This document shows positions 12,901 to 26,100 of a stretch of DNA of 64,000 nt, in pieces. Made by a program: the position numbers and the translations under genes. Numbering within the stretch: position 1 is the first letter of the stretch; each line of letters starts with the position of its first letter. Source of the DNA: Archegozetes longisetosus (taxonomy: Eukaryota; Arthropoda; Arachnida; Sarcoptiformes; Trhypochthoniidae); NCBI GenBank assembly GCA_018873245.2, contig JAEMBT020000008.1, positions 868,001 to 932,000 on the forward strand, given 5' to 3'. The notes beneath the pieces were generated by a model, which saw only the letters and a program-made list of their open reading frames with translations, made no database searches and had not been told where the DNA came from.

Positions 12901-14160
12901 TCTAATTTCCAATATATTTTTTATACTTTCACTTTCTTATAGTCAACAAAATTCAAATTATCAAAACATCAGATTAGATAATTTCAAACTTTTTACTCAA
13001 ATTTTTGTTTTTTGAGTTTTCTCATTATTATTTCATAAAATGGAAACAAAGTAACGCTTTTTATTTAAATTAACATATTTTACAAGTCTCTCATTAGTTA
13101 TGTAATGAAGAATGAATGCCATAAATGCTAATCTGACGAATCGATTTATCGATTGAGGTCTGATCAAATTGAATGCAAAACAAATTTTGTTTTTCTGTTT
13201 TCTTATGTATTTGATAAAAATTAGATAATTTTGTTCCTACTCCTGCAAGAAAGTGTATTTACGATTCAATAGAAATGTTTTATTTAGCCTGTTTGGCATT
13301 GAAGGTCTGCTACACTTCGTTCCACTGGCCAATTATCAACATAATAGTCCAACTACTTTCCATTTATGTTCAACTTAAGATAGATGGTTTTAATGCAACA
13401 TAATTTGACATCAAACACAAATAAATCCTGAAATTTCACTTTCTTTGTTGTAGGGCTAAGGTTATTTGCGTTGCACCAAAAAATAGTAGAGTTCACGAAT
13501 ATATTTTGACAGCAAATCAAATTTTATTATAAGCTTAGCACAGAGTCAAAGTCAGGCCCACTCCAAAAGTGTATTAGTGCTACGAAAGAGATGCCCAAAA
13601 CTTGTATTCTCGTCTCGCCTGCCGTTCCTTTCAAAGATGTCTTCACAAATTAGAATACGAAATGTAGATCAAGGACAACATTATTGTAACTCAAACTTCT
13701 ACATATTTCATAATAATCTCCGAGAAAAAGTTTTTTTGCTAACATTTATTAACTAAAGTTTTACTCTAATTCCATATGCGTTGCATTAATTAACTTATCA
13801 ATCAAGTATGCATTCGTTAGTTTCTCAAACTTTTAGCCCGATTGGTTGCAAGCTTTTGGAAAAATCTTAAATCAGATTTATGTTGGTGTCAAAAAAAGAC
13901 AATTGTTTGGTATTTTTAAATTATTAATTCCGATGTAAGTCGTGTAAAATTGTGGCCATCGGTTAGAATGAAAACCACACCCATAACAACTATGCTAAAT
14001 GTAATCGCATTGACAAAGAAAATTCTCCTCAAGGAAGCGATAAGTGGTGAAGACCTTGGACTCAGACCAGGTATTAGCTGATGTTTGATTCAAAGCTTCG
14101 CATCCCATGGTCTGCATCCCTATTCTTCAACGCCCAATGACGTCAAATCGAAATCAGTGG
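9951..14160. other. Intergenic between divergent genes
   Basis: About 4.2 kb of AT-rich DNA between the minus-strand acidic secreted gene and the plus-strand cuticle gene. Mostly nothing recognisable. The exception is a patch of clearly higher GC around 12,550-12,750, listed separately. Confidence 0.4.
12645..12746 (-). other. Possible orphan exon in a GC-rich patch
   Basis: On the minus strand an acceptor-like ...ATAACAG precedes a frame that stays open for 64 codons (down to a stop near 12,555), and a GTAAGA donor occurs at 12,639-12,644. The translation begins IILIDSESENMVSEPTH and contains HIWKSLGMNTSTVNI. Base composition is visibly less AT-rich than the flanks. I could not find partner exons in phase, so this may be an exon of an unresolved gene, a UTR or a relic. 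No family was recognised. Confidence 0.2.
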
Positions 14161-14168
14161 TATATAAA
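14161..14168 (+). promoter_or_regulatory. TATA box and initiator of the Ala/Pro-rich cuticle gene
   Basis: TATATAAA at 14161-14168 is followed about 30 bp later by TCATTCAGTTCG (TCAGTT at 14195-14200), the classical arthropod initiator at the right distance. The ATG is at 14257. Core promoters of this kind are usual for highly expressed, developmentally timed cuticle genes. Confidence 0.75.
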
Positions 14169-14256
14169 ACTGATCGAATCTCTCAGTTCTTCATTCAGTT
14201 CGAATCATCTCAAGCTTTCGATTAGCTGTTGAGTAAAACAAAAACTACCTATAAAA

Positions 14257-15070
14257 ATGAAAACCGCAATTGTTGTCTTAGCCCTCGTCGGTTACGCATA
14301 CGGTGGTGTGATTGCTGGCCTCGCTGCACCAGCTATCGGCATTGTCAACACCGGAGCATCAGCTCAATTCCGTAGCCAAGATGTGAGTCATTACAACTCG
14401 ATTCCTGTTTAACTGATTCTGGAAAGCTTCGTGTGTATTCAAGTTTTAATAAATTTCGTGCTCTTTCTAGAACCTCGGAAACTATGCTTTTGGCTACAAT
14501 GAAGATCACGCCACTGGTGGCACTTTCAGACGCGAATCTGGAGCACCAGGTGTCCAAGTTGGATCATACGGTCTCAGAGATGCTGACGGTCGCCAACGTG
14601 TTGTCAACTACGTTGCTGATGCCGCTGGCTTCAGAGCTAACATCCAAACCAACGAACCAGGAGTTGAACCAAAAGACCCCGCAGCCGTTCTCATCAACAA
14701 AGCTGCCGCCATTGTCGGTATGTTTATCAGCATATGATCGATATACTAATCGATAACTGAACAACTTGTTTTAATCAATTCGTTTCTATTCAACAGCTGC
14801 CGCTCCATTGGCCGCACCAGTTGCTCCAATCGCCGCCCCATTGGCCGCACCATATGTTGCCCCACTCGCCGCTCCGTAGCCGTCGCCCCAAGAGTTGCAT
14901 CTTATTCAACAGTGACCCAACACGTTGCTGCTGCCCCTGCAGTCGTAGCTGCTTCTTATGCTGCCCCCGCAGTCGTAGCCGCTCCATTGGCTGCTCCATT
15001 GGCTGCTTCAGTCTATGCCACTAAGACCCTTGCTGCAGCTCCAATTGCTCAATACGCCACCGCCTGGTAA
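14257..15070 (+). CDS. Cuticle protein, R&R chitin-binding type, Ala/Pro-rich tail, with a one-base frame break
   Basis: Structural cuticle protein that binds chitin. Exons are 14257-14382, 14471-14717 and 14797-15070. The signal peptide is MKTAIVVLALVGYAYGG. The extended R&R (chitin_bind_4) domain occupies about residues 41-105, with YAFGYNEDHATGGTFRRES, GSYGLRDADGRQRVVNYVAD and GFRANIQTNEPG, the last a chelicerate signature. The tail is made of AAPLAAP-type repeats. In exon 3 the frame hits TAG at 14877-14879 right after YVAPLAAP. From 14876 on, the next frame continues perfectly for 64 codons (VAVAPRVASYSTVTQHVAAA to QYATAW) and ends TAA at 15068. One base is therefore missing near 14875-14876. 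Either the assembly has an indel or this allele makes a protein lacking its last 64 residues. The rest of the gene looks fully functional. Confidence 0.88.
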
Positions 15071-16938
15071 ACATAAGAATCGTCTGATAATTATCTATTT
15101 GGATAATTGATTGAAGAAGATATTGAATGTCTGATAGTTAGTTAGATATGTGTGATTTTTATCTGTCCTCTCGTTTGTTTACCATTTATTGCCATTTACA
15201 TTAATGTCAGTAAACCTCTTAAGATACAGTACAGAATAGTTCTTAACTTTCTTTTGCTCAAACGCTTCTCTGCATTACATCAGGAATTACTGCTTTGCCG
15301 AACAGTTTACTTCAATCTTTCCTACTGCCAATCACTTTCAATTAAGTGTAAATACCATATTTTTATAAGTCAAATAAATAATTTTTAATTTCACTGTAAC
15401 TTTATATTCATTTCAAATAAATGCTATCGAGTTATGGTTCAATTATATGCCAATTGCCTAATATTATGCAATATATCCTAGTATTTATCACAATTCAATA
15501 TTCATGTTCTTTGATTCTCGCCTTTTTGGATTCATATTGAAATCTAGATCAGCAAGACAACATACTTATTAAGTTTTCTAATTGAAAGGTCGTCATCAAC
15601 TTTATCATAGTTTTTGATAGGGAAAGTTGCAACTATTTCAACGTTTTGTCAATATCTTAAATTTATTTCTCAATAAAATTAACAACTTAGTTAAAGGTAT
15701 TAACTCCAATATACGGTTTTTGAGAAGTTTATCACTTATTCTTTCGTTAGATTGTTGCTTTAAGTACACTCTGGTTATATTTCAATTATATGTTCAGCCG
15801 CTTATTTAGGAACAATATTGTTTTCAAGTATTTTGTGCTACAGTTCGAAAGAATTTTCAATCAAAATGATGTGATTGTATTAACTGATTATATCATCTGG
15901 ATATTAGCCAAGTCCATATCGAATAAAATACACTGATTTAATGTAAGCCAATCAACTGAATGCGAAAGAGTGATCACTTAATAGATTAACAATCGCCAAC
16001 AGCGACAATAGCAACAAGGAAAAGACCTCTTCTATATGAACTTGCTTGTAATGTGCATCATTTTGTTTCCAAAATTTGGTTTCTAATTTGCTCTCATTAT
16101 TCGATAAGTCTCTTATATGAGACAAATCGCAGTCCAATGGAAAGTACCCAATGACAACGAATCACTTCTGATTGTTATCGACCAATTCGACCAATATTCA
16201 TTTATTAGATGTAAGCATTAGTCATTCCTGTTGATTATTGAAGTTTTGCAAATTAAGCTCACTTATAACAACGGTTCGATTTAAAACTAGGCTGAGCCAC
16301 AGCCAACTTTGAGTCAGCTGTAAGTCAATTACACTCATTGAATGAACAAACTTTCAGTTTGCTGTCACTTCATTTACTTTTAAGCATGACATTTTTGTTA
16401 AAAGTTCACTCTTGGAGACTGATAGTTCACAGTTTGTCAACTCACACAATATTGCCAGACTTGCGCTAATGAATATCACTCGTCTGCATCACGTAATTGC
16501 CAATAAGTTTGAGACATTTCATGACTAACTTGTACTTAAAACAGACTCATCTATTCACTCGTATTGTTTTTTACTCAAATCTCATTTCTTAATTTGCATT
16601 TGCAATTTGAACTTAAATCACAATTGTATTGACTTTGTAATGAATGTTTGGTTCGCGTTTTCAAAGGAAAACCCCTTAAATGATTAGAACTTGAGTACAA
16701 CTGATAAAAGTTTAAAGTTTTTGGCGCTTCTCACAAATTTGAAATTAAACCAATCGTTGAAGCCGTATATGAATAACAAATGGCGGTAAAAGTTTAACAT
16801 TAAAGCAACGTTTTGTACTATTTTTGTATTTAAAGTCACGATAACTCTAAGTTTAGACACAATTTCATTTACTTTTATTTATACCTCAATTATTACTAAT
16901 TTTAGTAAAGGTTTCAAATTTAATTGAATTTAGGGAAA
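15071..16938. other. 3' UTR and intergenic
   Basis: An AATAAA at 15373-15378 is a good poly(A) signal for the cuticle gene, about 300 bp after its stop. The remaining 1.5 kb before geminin is AT-rich with no supported gene. Confidence 0.5.
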
Positions 16939-17325
16939 ATGGATTCAAAGGAAATGAAAACAAAACAAAATACGATTAATAAGTCATCGAATATAAAGAG
17001 GCGTTCGCTTCAGTTGTTGCAACCAATTTCTAATAATAATAAACTGTTGACTAGAAATATGTCCGACAAACTCGCCAAGCAAAAGGATAAAACATCGAAG
17101 AACGAAACGATCACCAAATGGTTGACAGAAAAGGATTCAATCGATAACGACTTGAAATATTGGAAAACATTAGCTAAAGAAAGAGCGAAAGCGTTGGAAA
17201 TAGCGTTGAAAGAAAACGAACAATTGGTTCACGAAAACCAGCTCTTGACACAAGAAAATGAACACTTGAGTCAATTGGCTGAAGAGGGCATGAAATTAAA
17301 GGAATTAATACAAGAATATATTTAA
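16939..17325 (+). CDS. Gem: Geminin, inhibitor of replication licensing factor CDT1
   Basis: A 128-residue geminin homologue in a single exon. Geminin binds CDT1 through a dimeric coiled coil, stops re-loading of MCM helicase in S/G2, and is destroyed by APC/C in mitosis. Near the N-terminus, RRSLQLLQP (residues 21-29) matches the position and pattern of the vertebrate destruction box (RRTLKMIQP). From about residue 69, YWKTLAKERAKALEIALKEN matches the CDT1-binding region, followed by the leucine-rich coiled coil NEQLVHENQLLTQENEHL and the end MKLKELIQEYI. The protein stops right after the coiled coil, so the acidic C-terminal tail of vertebrate geminin is absent. Start chosen at the ATG at 16939, the first Met after a TTTAG; an upstream 5' UTR intron is possible. 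A poly(A) signal AATAAA lies at 17382-17387. Multicilin/GMNC-like proteins share the coiled coil but not the D-box placement. Confidence 0.9.
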   Translation: MDSKEMKTKQNTINKSSNIKRRSLQLLQPISNNNKLLTRNMSDKLAKQKDKTSKNETITKWLTEKDSIDNDLKYWKTLAKERAKALEIALKENEQLVHENQLLTQENEHLSQLAEEGMKLKELIQEYI

Positions 17326-17381
17326 TTGCATTGCAATGACTCTGTATTGAAATATCAATTGTTTTTTCCTAAGTACATATC

Positions 17382-17387
17382 AATAAA
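17382..17387 (+). terminator. Poly(A) signal of geminin
   Basis: Canonical AATAAA 57 bp after the geminin stop codon, implying a very short 3' UTR. Confidence 0.6.
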
Positions 17388-18856
17388 CGAATCTGCAATT
17401 AGTCATAAGTACGATAATCAAATCCTAGTGTTATTTTTAATTTGTTTGACTAATATTTAAAAGAAAGTGTGCCATATTTTTACAGTTTTTATATACTATT
17501 GAAGCTATCATTTAATTCAAATAAAAATCGTTAATCGACTTGTTGGTCATAAGTATTGACATTATTTTAATTACAACAATTGTCCAAAAAGTTGAGCATT
17601 CATAATAAATGGTAATGGTATTGACACTTTTGTCGGAACTGATTTATTTCCTCGTTCGAAAGGAATATAATACGATTATGAATGAGAGGTCGCAGAGCTC
17701 AATACCAAATGGCACTAGAAGGATAAAATAAGTTTTACTTTTGAATGCATTCTGACAAATGTTGAATAAAACATAAATTCATTATAAGTTTCATAACTTA
17801 TAATAACATATTTATGCCTATTGTCCAAAGAGAATAACTTGTAATTTACTTCTGTATATATAAAATAGTGTTCGTATTTTTACTTTAAACTGATTTTCAT
17901 CGAGACTTTTCCCCGATTTGTGTTACGCTCTGATTAGCAATTAAGCTTATTTTATGCTGAATTTATTAGACATAAACTTATGATACATAAAAAGTTATTG
18001 CATTGCGAACTCTAATGCCATGAAAAACTTGATTTTTTATTTATCTGAAAAATTTTATAATAAGATTTGCTTAAATTATAACAATTTAATAATTACAAAA
18101 AATAATAACAAAGCGGTGTTTCTCAATCTTAACAGATATGTATTTTTATGAGAATAAACTAATGCTTAAAAATAGTCCCCTTAAGGAAATTAGGCATTAA
18201 TAAGTGGCCCAAATTGGATAATAGATAATTATAATAAATATATGTTCATTAGTAAGTGTCACATATTTTGATACTATTTAATAAAGCGTTAATACATTAT
18301 CTACACTTAAAAAGAATAGTTAGCTCTGAGGAATAGCAGATAATAGGAAGCGTGAGAGCAAAGCGTGGTTCACAAATTGGCCATTCAGTTAATTAGCGTT
18401 ACATTAATTCCGTTCAACAAAAGCTTAGCGGTTTAGGAGCGTGACTGTTTGCGAGCTTATAAGCGATAAATAGACTAATGCCTCTTAAATACAGTTATAG
18501 CATGAAATAATATTTATATAGATTGCCTCAATCTAAATATCTGTTAAATTAGTTAGAAAATCCAAACACTAATAAATCAATAATAAAGTTTGAAAGTAAA
18601 AATAATTAATTAACTAGTCATTAAAATGCAGCGAAGACTATGTTCCGGACAACTATGGCTAATGGCTAAAGATGGATGTTTAGAAGCCATCATTGAATAA
18701 CATTCAGAAATATTGATGAGATTCACTTCTTTAACCATTCTCCACACTATCACTGATATATGATTGACTATCATGTTATTCAGATGTTGGCTTCATTTAA
18801 AAAATGCTAATGAAATCTTTTAATGAGCAGGTTTAGAGTGATTTTCCTTCAGGTTT
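17388..18856. other. Intergenic between convergent genes
   Basis: About 1.5 kb between geminin (+) and a cuticle gene (-). AT-rich, no supported coding frame. Confidence 0.4.
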
Positions 18857-20074
18857 TCAATATCCGAAATAAGGTGCAAAGACAGGAGCGGAGTGAGAAT
18901 AGGCACCCACTGGTCCATAGGCTCCGTGGCCGCCATAAGGTCCAAGACCTCCATGACCTGCGTATACTCCATGTCCATAAGCGCCAGCTGCGTATGGGAT
19001 CGGGCCGTAGTTGGGTTGTGGCGGCACTTTGCCAGCAGGTATGTGACTGTGACTATGATTGCAGTAATCATTCGTGAAATAAACACAAAATCTCAAGCTG
19101 TATTTAATACCTGAGTCCCTTTGGATCGGGTCCATTATAAATGGCAGCCGCACTATCCTTATTGGCAGTTCCTGTCAATAAACATTTATTATCACTCAGT
19201 TCTTAATCGCTAGGAATGAGTCAAAACTATCTTCACTTTTCAATTGAATAGACTCTACACTGAACTAAATTAGCTTAAGTTCATAATAATTTGTACTGTT
19301 TTGAATTTGCTATTCATTGCCAACTGCAAAGCTTAACTTTCATTTTATGTCAAAGTTAATATTGACAAATTGTTCTAATGGCTTATAATAGGCTATTAAG
19401 TAATTTTGACAAAATTATAATAAAACCGCAAATACCTGGTTCATTGGTTCTGATCTTGGCTCTGAAACCGTGACCATCAGCAACCTATTTTCATATATTA
19501 AGTGTAATTATTTTGGTGAAAAGTTACAAATTTTGTAATTATCATTTATTCAGGTTGAAGGAAAAGTTTGAGTCAAGCTTATCATTTAGATTTACTCACT
19601 ATTAATCACTTAAATTAGAGTAATTATGATAAAACTTACGTAATCAACGATACGTAATCTTCCGTCTACGTCGTGAAGACCATAAGACCCAACTTTGTTG
19701 CCCCAGGCGTCACCAGATTCTTTTCTGAAGTTTTTAGCTCCAACGTGATCCACAATGTCATAACCGAATGCATAATTTCCGTGATCCTACAAGACATGAC
19801 AACACATAATCAATAACTGAACTCAATCACTGCAAAAATGAATACAATACATCTTGCTTTCTGAAGCTGTTAGATTGACCGCCGTGTACCGGATATCCTG
19901 CTATAGCAATAGCCAGAACGGCTGAAAGCACTATTGCCACCTAATTAATGATCAAAATAACACACAGTTAAAACCAGTAAATGCTATTAAAGATTCATTT
20001 GTCTCATCGGTAGATCGATAGATCAATCGAAGAGACACACTAAATCTGTCGGGTTGACACACCTTCACTATCAT
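18857..20074 (-). CDS. Cuticle protein, R&R chitin-binding type, His/Gly/Tyr-rich tail
   Basis: Secreted cuticle protein of 182 residues, complete and in frame. Exons in coding order: 20063-20074, 19851-19940, 19640-19786, 19436-19484, 19111-19171, 18857-19046. The first coding exon is only 12 bases (MIVK), continuing into a signal peptide (VAIVLSAVLAIAIAG). The chitin-binding domain starts at DHGNYAFGYDIVDHVGAKNF, continues through GSYGLHDVDGRLRIVDYVAD and ends GFRAKIRTNEPG, the chelicerate form of the R&R consensus. The tail is rich in Gly, His, Tyr and Ala (YGHGVYAGHGGLGPYGGHG) and ends in PYFGY. Intron positions inside the domain differ from those of the cuticle gene at 14257, which has no intron after NYVAD. 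Function: chitin binding in the exoskeleton; the stage and tissue are unknown. Confidence 0.92.
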
Positions 20075-20180
20075 TTTGAATATCTACTGTCTAAGATTAA
20101 TAAATAGACTGAACAAATAAATAAGTTTATACACTTTCTGATGAATGACAGTTGAAAAGTGAGAGTGCATTTTCACTTGT

Positions 20181-20192
20181 CGCCTTTTTATA
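20181..20192 (-). promoter_or_regulatory. TATA box of the His/Gly/Tyr-rich cuticle gene
   Basis: The minus strand reads TATAAAAAGGCG about 107 bp upstream of the ATG at 20074, a position that fits the short 5' UTRs of the other cuticle genes in this window. Confidence 0.65.
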
Positions 20193-23100
20193 TGTCTACA
20201 AAAATAATAGCCTTTGGACCAAATAAATTCGGGTGTGGTATAAAAACTACCTCTATATGGTCAAGGATTTGGTTATATTGGTCTATTACATTTGTTTGAT
20301 TGGGGAACCACAAAGAAAAATTATTTCATAATGGAACCACTCCCTATAATAGCGGTGACATACCATGACATACACCGCCGACATTCAGGGTTATCATTTT
20401 TGGGAGGGATCAAGTGTTTCGATGAAAAAACCATTGCTACTTTATAGCGAACACAATGGGTAATCAAAGATATAATATTGTGATTGTAAACACCAATATC
20501 TCCTCCTCTTTCAGTTACTAGATTTAAGGGTTTATGCATATTATATTGCGATTAACTGTTGCCTACTTTCGCTTAAACTATAATTCTCGTGTCCGCTATA
20601 TTCAAATTGATAAAAACTAGATCTAATCTATGGTTCACTGAAGTGGTGTTACTTTTTCCGATTGCAATCAACTTAATGACATTAATCAAATTACAGCCGT
20701 TTCATTGACGGTAACGAACGGATAGATCGTAATTCAACTCTTATAAGAGAACAATTCAATTATATCTATAGTCTACAATTTCTAGAAAATGTTCACCAAT
20801 TTTATGCCTAAAACAATTGATATCTGTATTTGAATATTTATAAGTTTCTTTTATGCAATGCTTTGGCTAAAGATAGAAAATAGTTTTGTTGAATAACTTT
20901 CTTAACGACGTAAATGTTTGAATATCCGCATTATTGCCTAGAAATTGCTTTATTTGATCATGTATTTCAATCTAATAGTATTTATCCATTGATCTATAAG
21001 ACTCATGTGAAAGTTAAGCTTCGCCTAATAGAGTATTTCCTAAAACGAAAATTGTGTGAAAAATTGCAATTTTCAGTTAATACTTTAGAATAGTAGACGA
21101 TTGAGTGTCGAATCTTTCAGGGAATATTAATCAATTATTCGATAGGTTCATATATGTATCAAACACTATAATTAGTTTTGGTCTATTACACCCTTAATGG
21201 CTCACAAATATTTTGAAAATATCAAATTATACTCAAACATACTTCCTTTGATAAGTTGTGAAAAGTTGTGAAAACTTTATAGTCAGTCAAATATGGGTTA
21301 ATGAAAGTGAGAAAATATTTGTATTGATGTCTTTCATGAAAAGAAACGCTTATAATTTGAATAAAAAATATTTAGCAACTCTTTCATTATGTGAAACTAA
21401 GTTTTTTGTCTTTAAATTAATGTTTTAAATACAATACTTGAAACTTGAGGCTAAGAATTTTAAAGAAATTATTATTTTTTACATATGTAAACAAATGACA
21501 CGACCTATTATTATAGTTTTATGCCTAAACAATTCAGTTATTATACTTGAAATGATTAGTAAAACAAAAATTATAATACAAGTAATAAATTATTCTTAAT
21601 ATTTCATATTAAAAACTCGTACTACATGAATACAATATTCGGCGAAAGCCACAATTAGCAACACCAGGAAATACTTAACACACTTGTTAATTCATTACAA
21701 ATATTCATTGATTGTGAGACGAACATTTCATTAATGACCAGACAAACTAAAACAACTGAAACATTATCCCTCCAAATTAAATATAATTCCTATTAAGGAT
21801 AATTCCTTGAATTTTTGAACTAACAAACTAGATATTTTGCAACACAAATATTTCCTAATTTAAGTCTATTCTTTCAAAATTTTAGCAGGACTAATTTTGT
21901 TTAGTACGTTTGACACAAAAATTTCACTATCAGATAACTAAATTTGCCCATAAGTTTGGATCCAAGATTACGATACACTGAAACAAAACTATTCAGCACT
22001 CACCTCATATTCATTCATAATTGATCATTATTAATTGCTTACAAACTTAACACCATATTTTAATGAATTAATCATCGTTATGATAATTATATCTATTTTG
22101 ATATTTCTAATTTAGTTTTGGAACAGTGAGTGTTAATTATTAGCTATAGGTGTGTTATTCCATTCAAAATTGATCAAAATTGATGATCAATTCGCCTGAA
22201 TACAATCAATTTTTATTCAAATTGCTTTAGATTGATCTGAACTTTATCAGTTGTAACTAGATTTTTTTTCAAGTCTTGTTCAATCTTTATTTTTAACCTA
22301 CATATTGGAGTGTCCGAAAGTTCAATTAAAATGTAGACTTTACCACCAATTATTGCAAATAACGCTTAAGTTTATGTTTAGTTTAGTTTATCTAAAATTG
22401 AATAAACGATACTTCGCGCTTACTTTAATTTATTAGTGTTGTTAATGAGCGTCATTGTAGTTATTGGTTAGGGAACATATTCGAGCCAAAAAGTATTTCA
22501 GCAGATCCTTGGTTCATAAACACTAATATGATTTTGTGATTCATCTAAATATTTACTGTTCATATTTTCTAAAATTATGCGATTAAACTTGAGTATAATA
22601 AGCCCACACATATCTCCTACTTGTAAACATATTTATTAAATTTGAAATTGTCTAATTTAAATGTCATTTTGTATACCTATGTATGTCCCTAAAGCACACA
22701 TTTCTAACTATGAATCATTTGAATGTGTTGCTTAAAACTTTTAAATATGAAGAGCATTGGATCGTATGACTAAAATCTAGACAAATACAGTTTTCGCATA
22801 ACTAAAAATCACTCGATTTTTAATAACTTTTGAACAAAATTAAATAACTCAATGAAATTTCGACAGATTCTATTAAATCAAATTTGATATATGTATTGCG
22901 ATTTCTGTAAGGATCAGATGAATAGTATGTCCTGAAAGACAGAATGCATTTTTCATAACTATAAAACCACTTGAAAATTGTCCTATCGTAGGTTATCAAA
23001 TTTGTGCAAAACACATTGCGAAATTGTATTTACGTAACTATACAATCAAACTTGATTACTCTAGGAGCCTTGTAATTACAAGTCTGTCTATATCTTATTT

Positions 23101-26100
23101 TTAATCTTTTCATTCGTCTGATTAACGAATGATTAAAACAGGGAAACACTGCTTCAATTCTTCAAACATTTATGTGATAAGAATAAATTTAAAGTATTTT
23201 ATAAAACAATGTAACAGATAAATATTGTAATCTTATGTAACTTATAAGACTTAGATTTTACATCCATTTTTATAGTCATGTCTCGATATGAAGGCCAAGG
23301 ATTTAATTAAATGGGAGCTTACTTGAGGCGTCTTCAAACTAACAACGTTTTAAAGCTTACACATCGGCTCAATGGGAGTATTCAATCATTTTTAATTAGA
23401 ATACTCTTATTTCAGTCTAAATGAGTCTCATTTGCAAAAACACGGATTTTTCACTGGTTAATCATTTTATTTCTTTTTTATGATTTTTTCTTAGTCATTG
23501 GATTAATGAACAAATATTTTATTCTATTGATAAACTTATGAATAGCGATACTAAATCTGATACATTTTGAAGTTCTCGTCTACAAATTTCTAATTCCTCG
23601 AAATATGACATGAATATGTTAAAAACGCAAGAAAGTTGAATTTTGTAACTAAAGTGAAAGTTCTTTAATGGTCTTATGAATCTTAGATTGAGGATAAAAA
23701 ATTTGAAGAGTGAAGATTGGTCTTTCGAATTCTTAGTTAATCAATGATCTCTTAGTAAACTTGACTGATACATCACTTATTTTCCATTTTACATAAGGTT
23801 TCCCTGTACTTAAAACAAACTAACATGAGATACAAACTTTCTAGTTACTTTATGTAAGCTTTGATTAGTAAAGATAATTTTCATTAAGTCTGTAATCAAT
23901 CATTAGTGATATGACTGCCATATACTTTCTATTGATTGAATAAATTTGATTATACAGCTCATTAATAGAGTGATAATAAACTGCTTTGTAATGTAGAATA
24001 AATACTGTATAATAAGATTATGGATTTGCTAAAAATATTGTTTATGAAAATATGAATGTAAGAGATAATATACTCACAGACGTATTAAAAGTTTTAACTT
24101 GAGAAAATAATCTCTCCTTTCACTAATTTCTATCTTTTTCTCATTAATCTAATGAAGTATTACTGTTTTAAATAAAGTTTAAATCAGATTTGCCTCACAA
24201 GTTAAGTGCATATAAGGAAGGAATAGCTATCAATTTTTCTTCTAATGGCTTTTTAGCTGAAATGTATGAGCATTTTTGCAATAAACTTGACGAAAAACTA
24301 AGTCTATAAAGTGAATTTGCCTCTCTGTATATTAGATACGCATTGTTTCACTTCCGGCGATCGAACAGTTACTTTTAAAATGGGATTCATCAAAAATGAT
24401 GGATATTACCGTTAGGATCGATATTCACAGCCAATAAAACAACCAAATTTTAGTTTGTTTTTCATTATTTCATCAAACAAGTTCTGGAAACGAAAAAACC
24501 TATACTTTCTTTTTTATCACGCATGAAGTAATGATTTCTACTCAAAGAATGACTGTGATATATTGCTTGCACTAATAGACTGTAAACGGATACCAGTGTA
24601 AATTGGTTTTAAAAAATTACATTAAAAAGTTATTTATCAAATAAAATAATCGCATAAAAACCTTAACTCATCCGTAGTACTAATTTAAAACACTTATCTT
24701 ACTCATCTAAGTTATCTATTCTGAATAATTGACTTTAAATTGTCAGTTTTGAGTCTAACATTAAAATGAAATGCCTGTAATGAGTAGGTTTGCTATTAAT
24801 AATTTATTAAGTAATCTTAACGCAAATCAATTTTAACGTAATATAATTATAGGGTTATTATTACTTTACTTGACGAGAATATTTTTTACAAGTTGGTGCC
24901 AAATATATTAACTTTCAATTATTGCAATATCAATTTTAATGATTTATATTTTTTCTAAGATAGTATTTTGGGTCACATTGGCTCACTCCAAACAATTTTT
25001 ACCCATGGCAAAGTTAGGCGATCAACGGTCTAACATTTAAAAATAATATATCATTATTTTTAAGTTAATAATTGTATTAATGAGTTCCTCAGATTAGATA
25101 AGATTGAAAAGAATTTTTTGTAGTTCCTCAGAACTTATGATTGTATTCATTTACAATAATTTTTTGCATTCAATTTTCCTTTATACAAACTCTTCCTAAA
25201 GTTATATTTTGTCTTCATTTTTATCAATATTTTACTTCCCCTTTGAAAACTGGTCGAAATGATGCGCTCTGTTAGACATGACTGATTCGCAACAAAGAAT
25301 ATTCAATTTAAAACTTTGAGACATCACTAACGAAATTTCAAAACTGTTAGACCAATACTGAGTGCTATCATAATCGACTTAGAATGACTTGTGATTCCCT
25401 CGTATGTGTTATTTTTGACGAATTTTCCAAATAGATCATCGATTTAATGGTAATTAGTGATAGTATGAAAGATATCATTTTAAATGTTTTGGATGTGAAT
25501 CGATTATAACTTGTTCTAATGCGAATATGGATTGCATGTAATTAATGCATAGAATAATTTGTTGAAAAATATTGGAGCATCAAAATAGTGGGTAAGAAAT
25601 TTTGCATAGATTTTAAGAGAAAACCTTAACTAAGTATGAATACAATGTTTCAAATCAAGTTTCTATTCATGGCAAAACTGTTGATTCATTCGTTTAAAGT
25701 ACTTATATTGAGATATATGTAGGTTTTTGCAGTGCATAAGGGAAACATTAGATCGCGTAAATTCACCTTCAAATAAGTGAAAAATAAATTATATGCGTTT
25801 TAGAGTGGGCTAATATTTTTTTATAATAAGGGCATAAAAAGTCAGAAGCCTTTTAAGTTAGTGATGGTAACAGTAATAATTTATGCTTTGATTTTGCATT
25901 AAATCAGCACCTTGAATTGGCGCCTTTAATAAGGAAGGGTGTGTTGCAATGGTAGAAGTTCAGTTATTCAAACAAGACTTAAAAAACAGCTTTATTCAAA
26001 TTTTCAATTGTTGATCGCTTTGCGAGTCCTTACGCAAGGACACTATAAGTGGCTTTTGTTATAAATACTTTCTAGTGAAAAACTGTTACGGTGTTCTACT

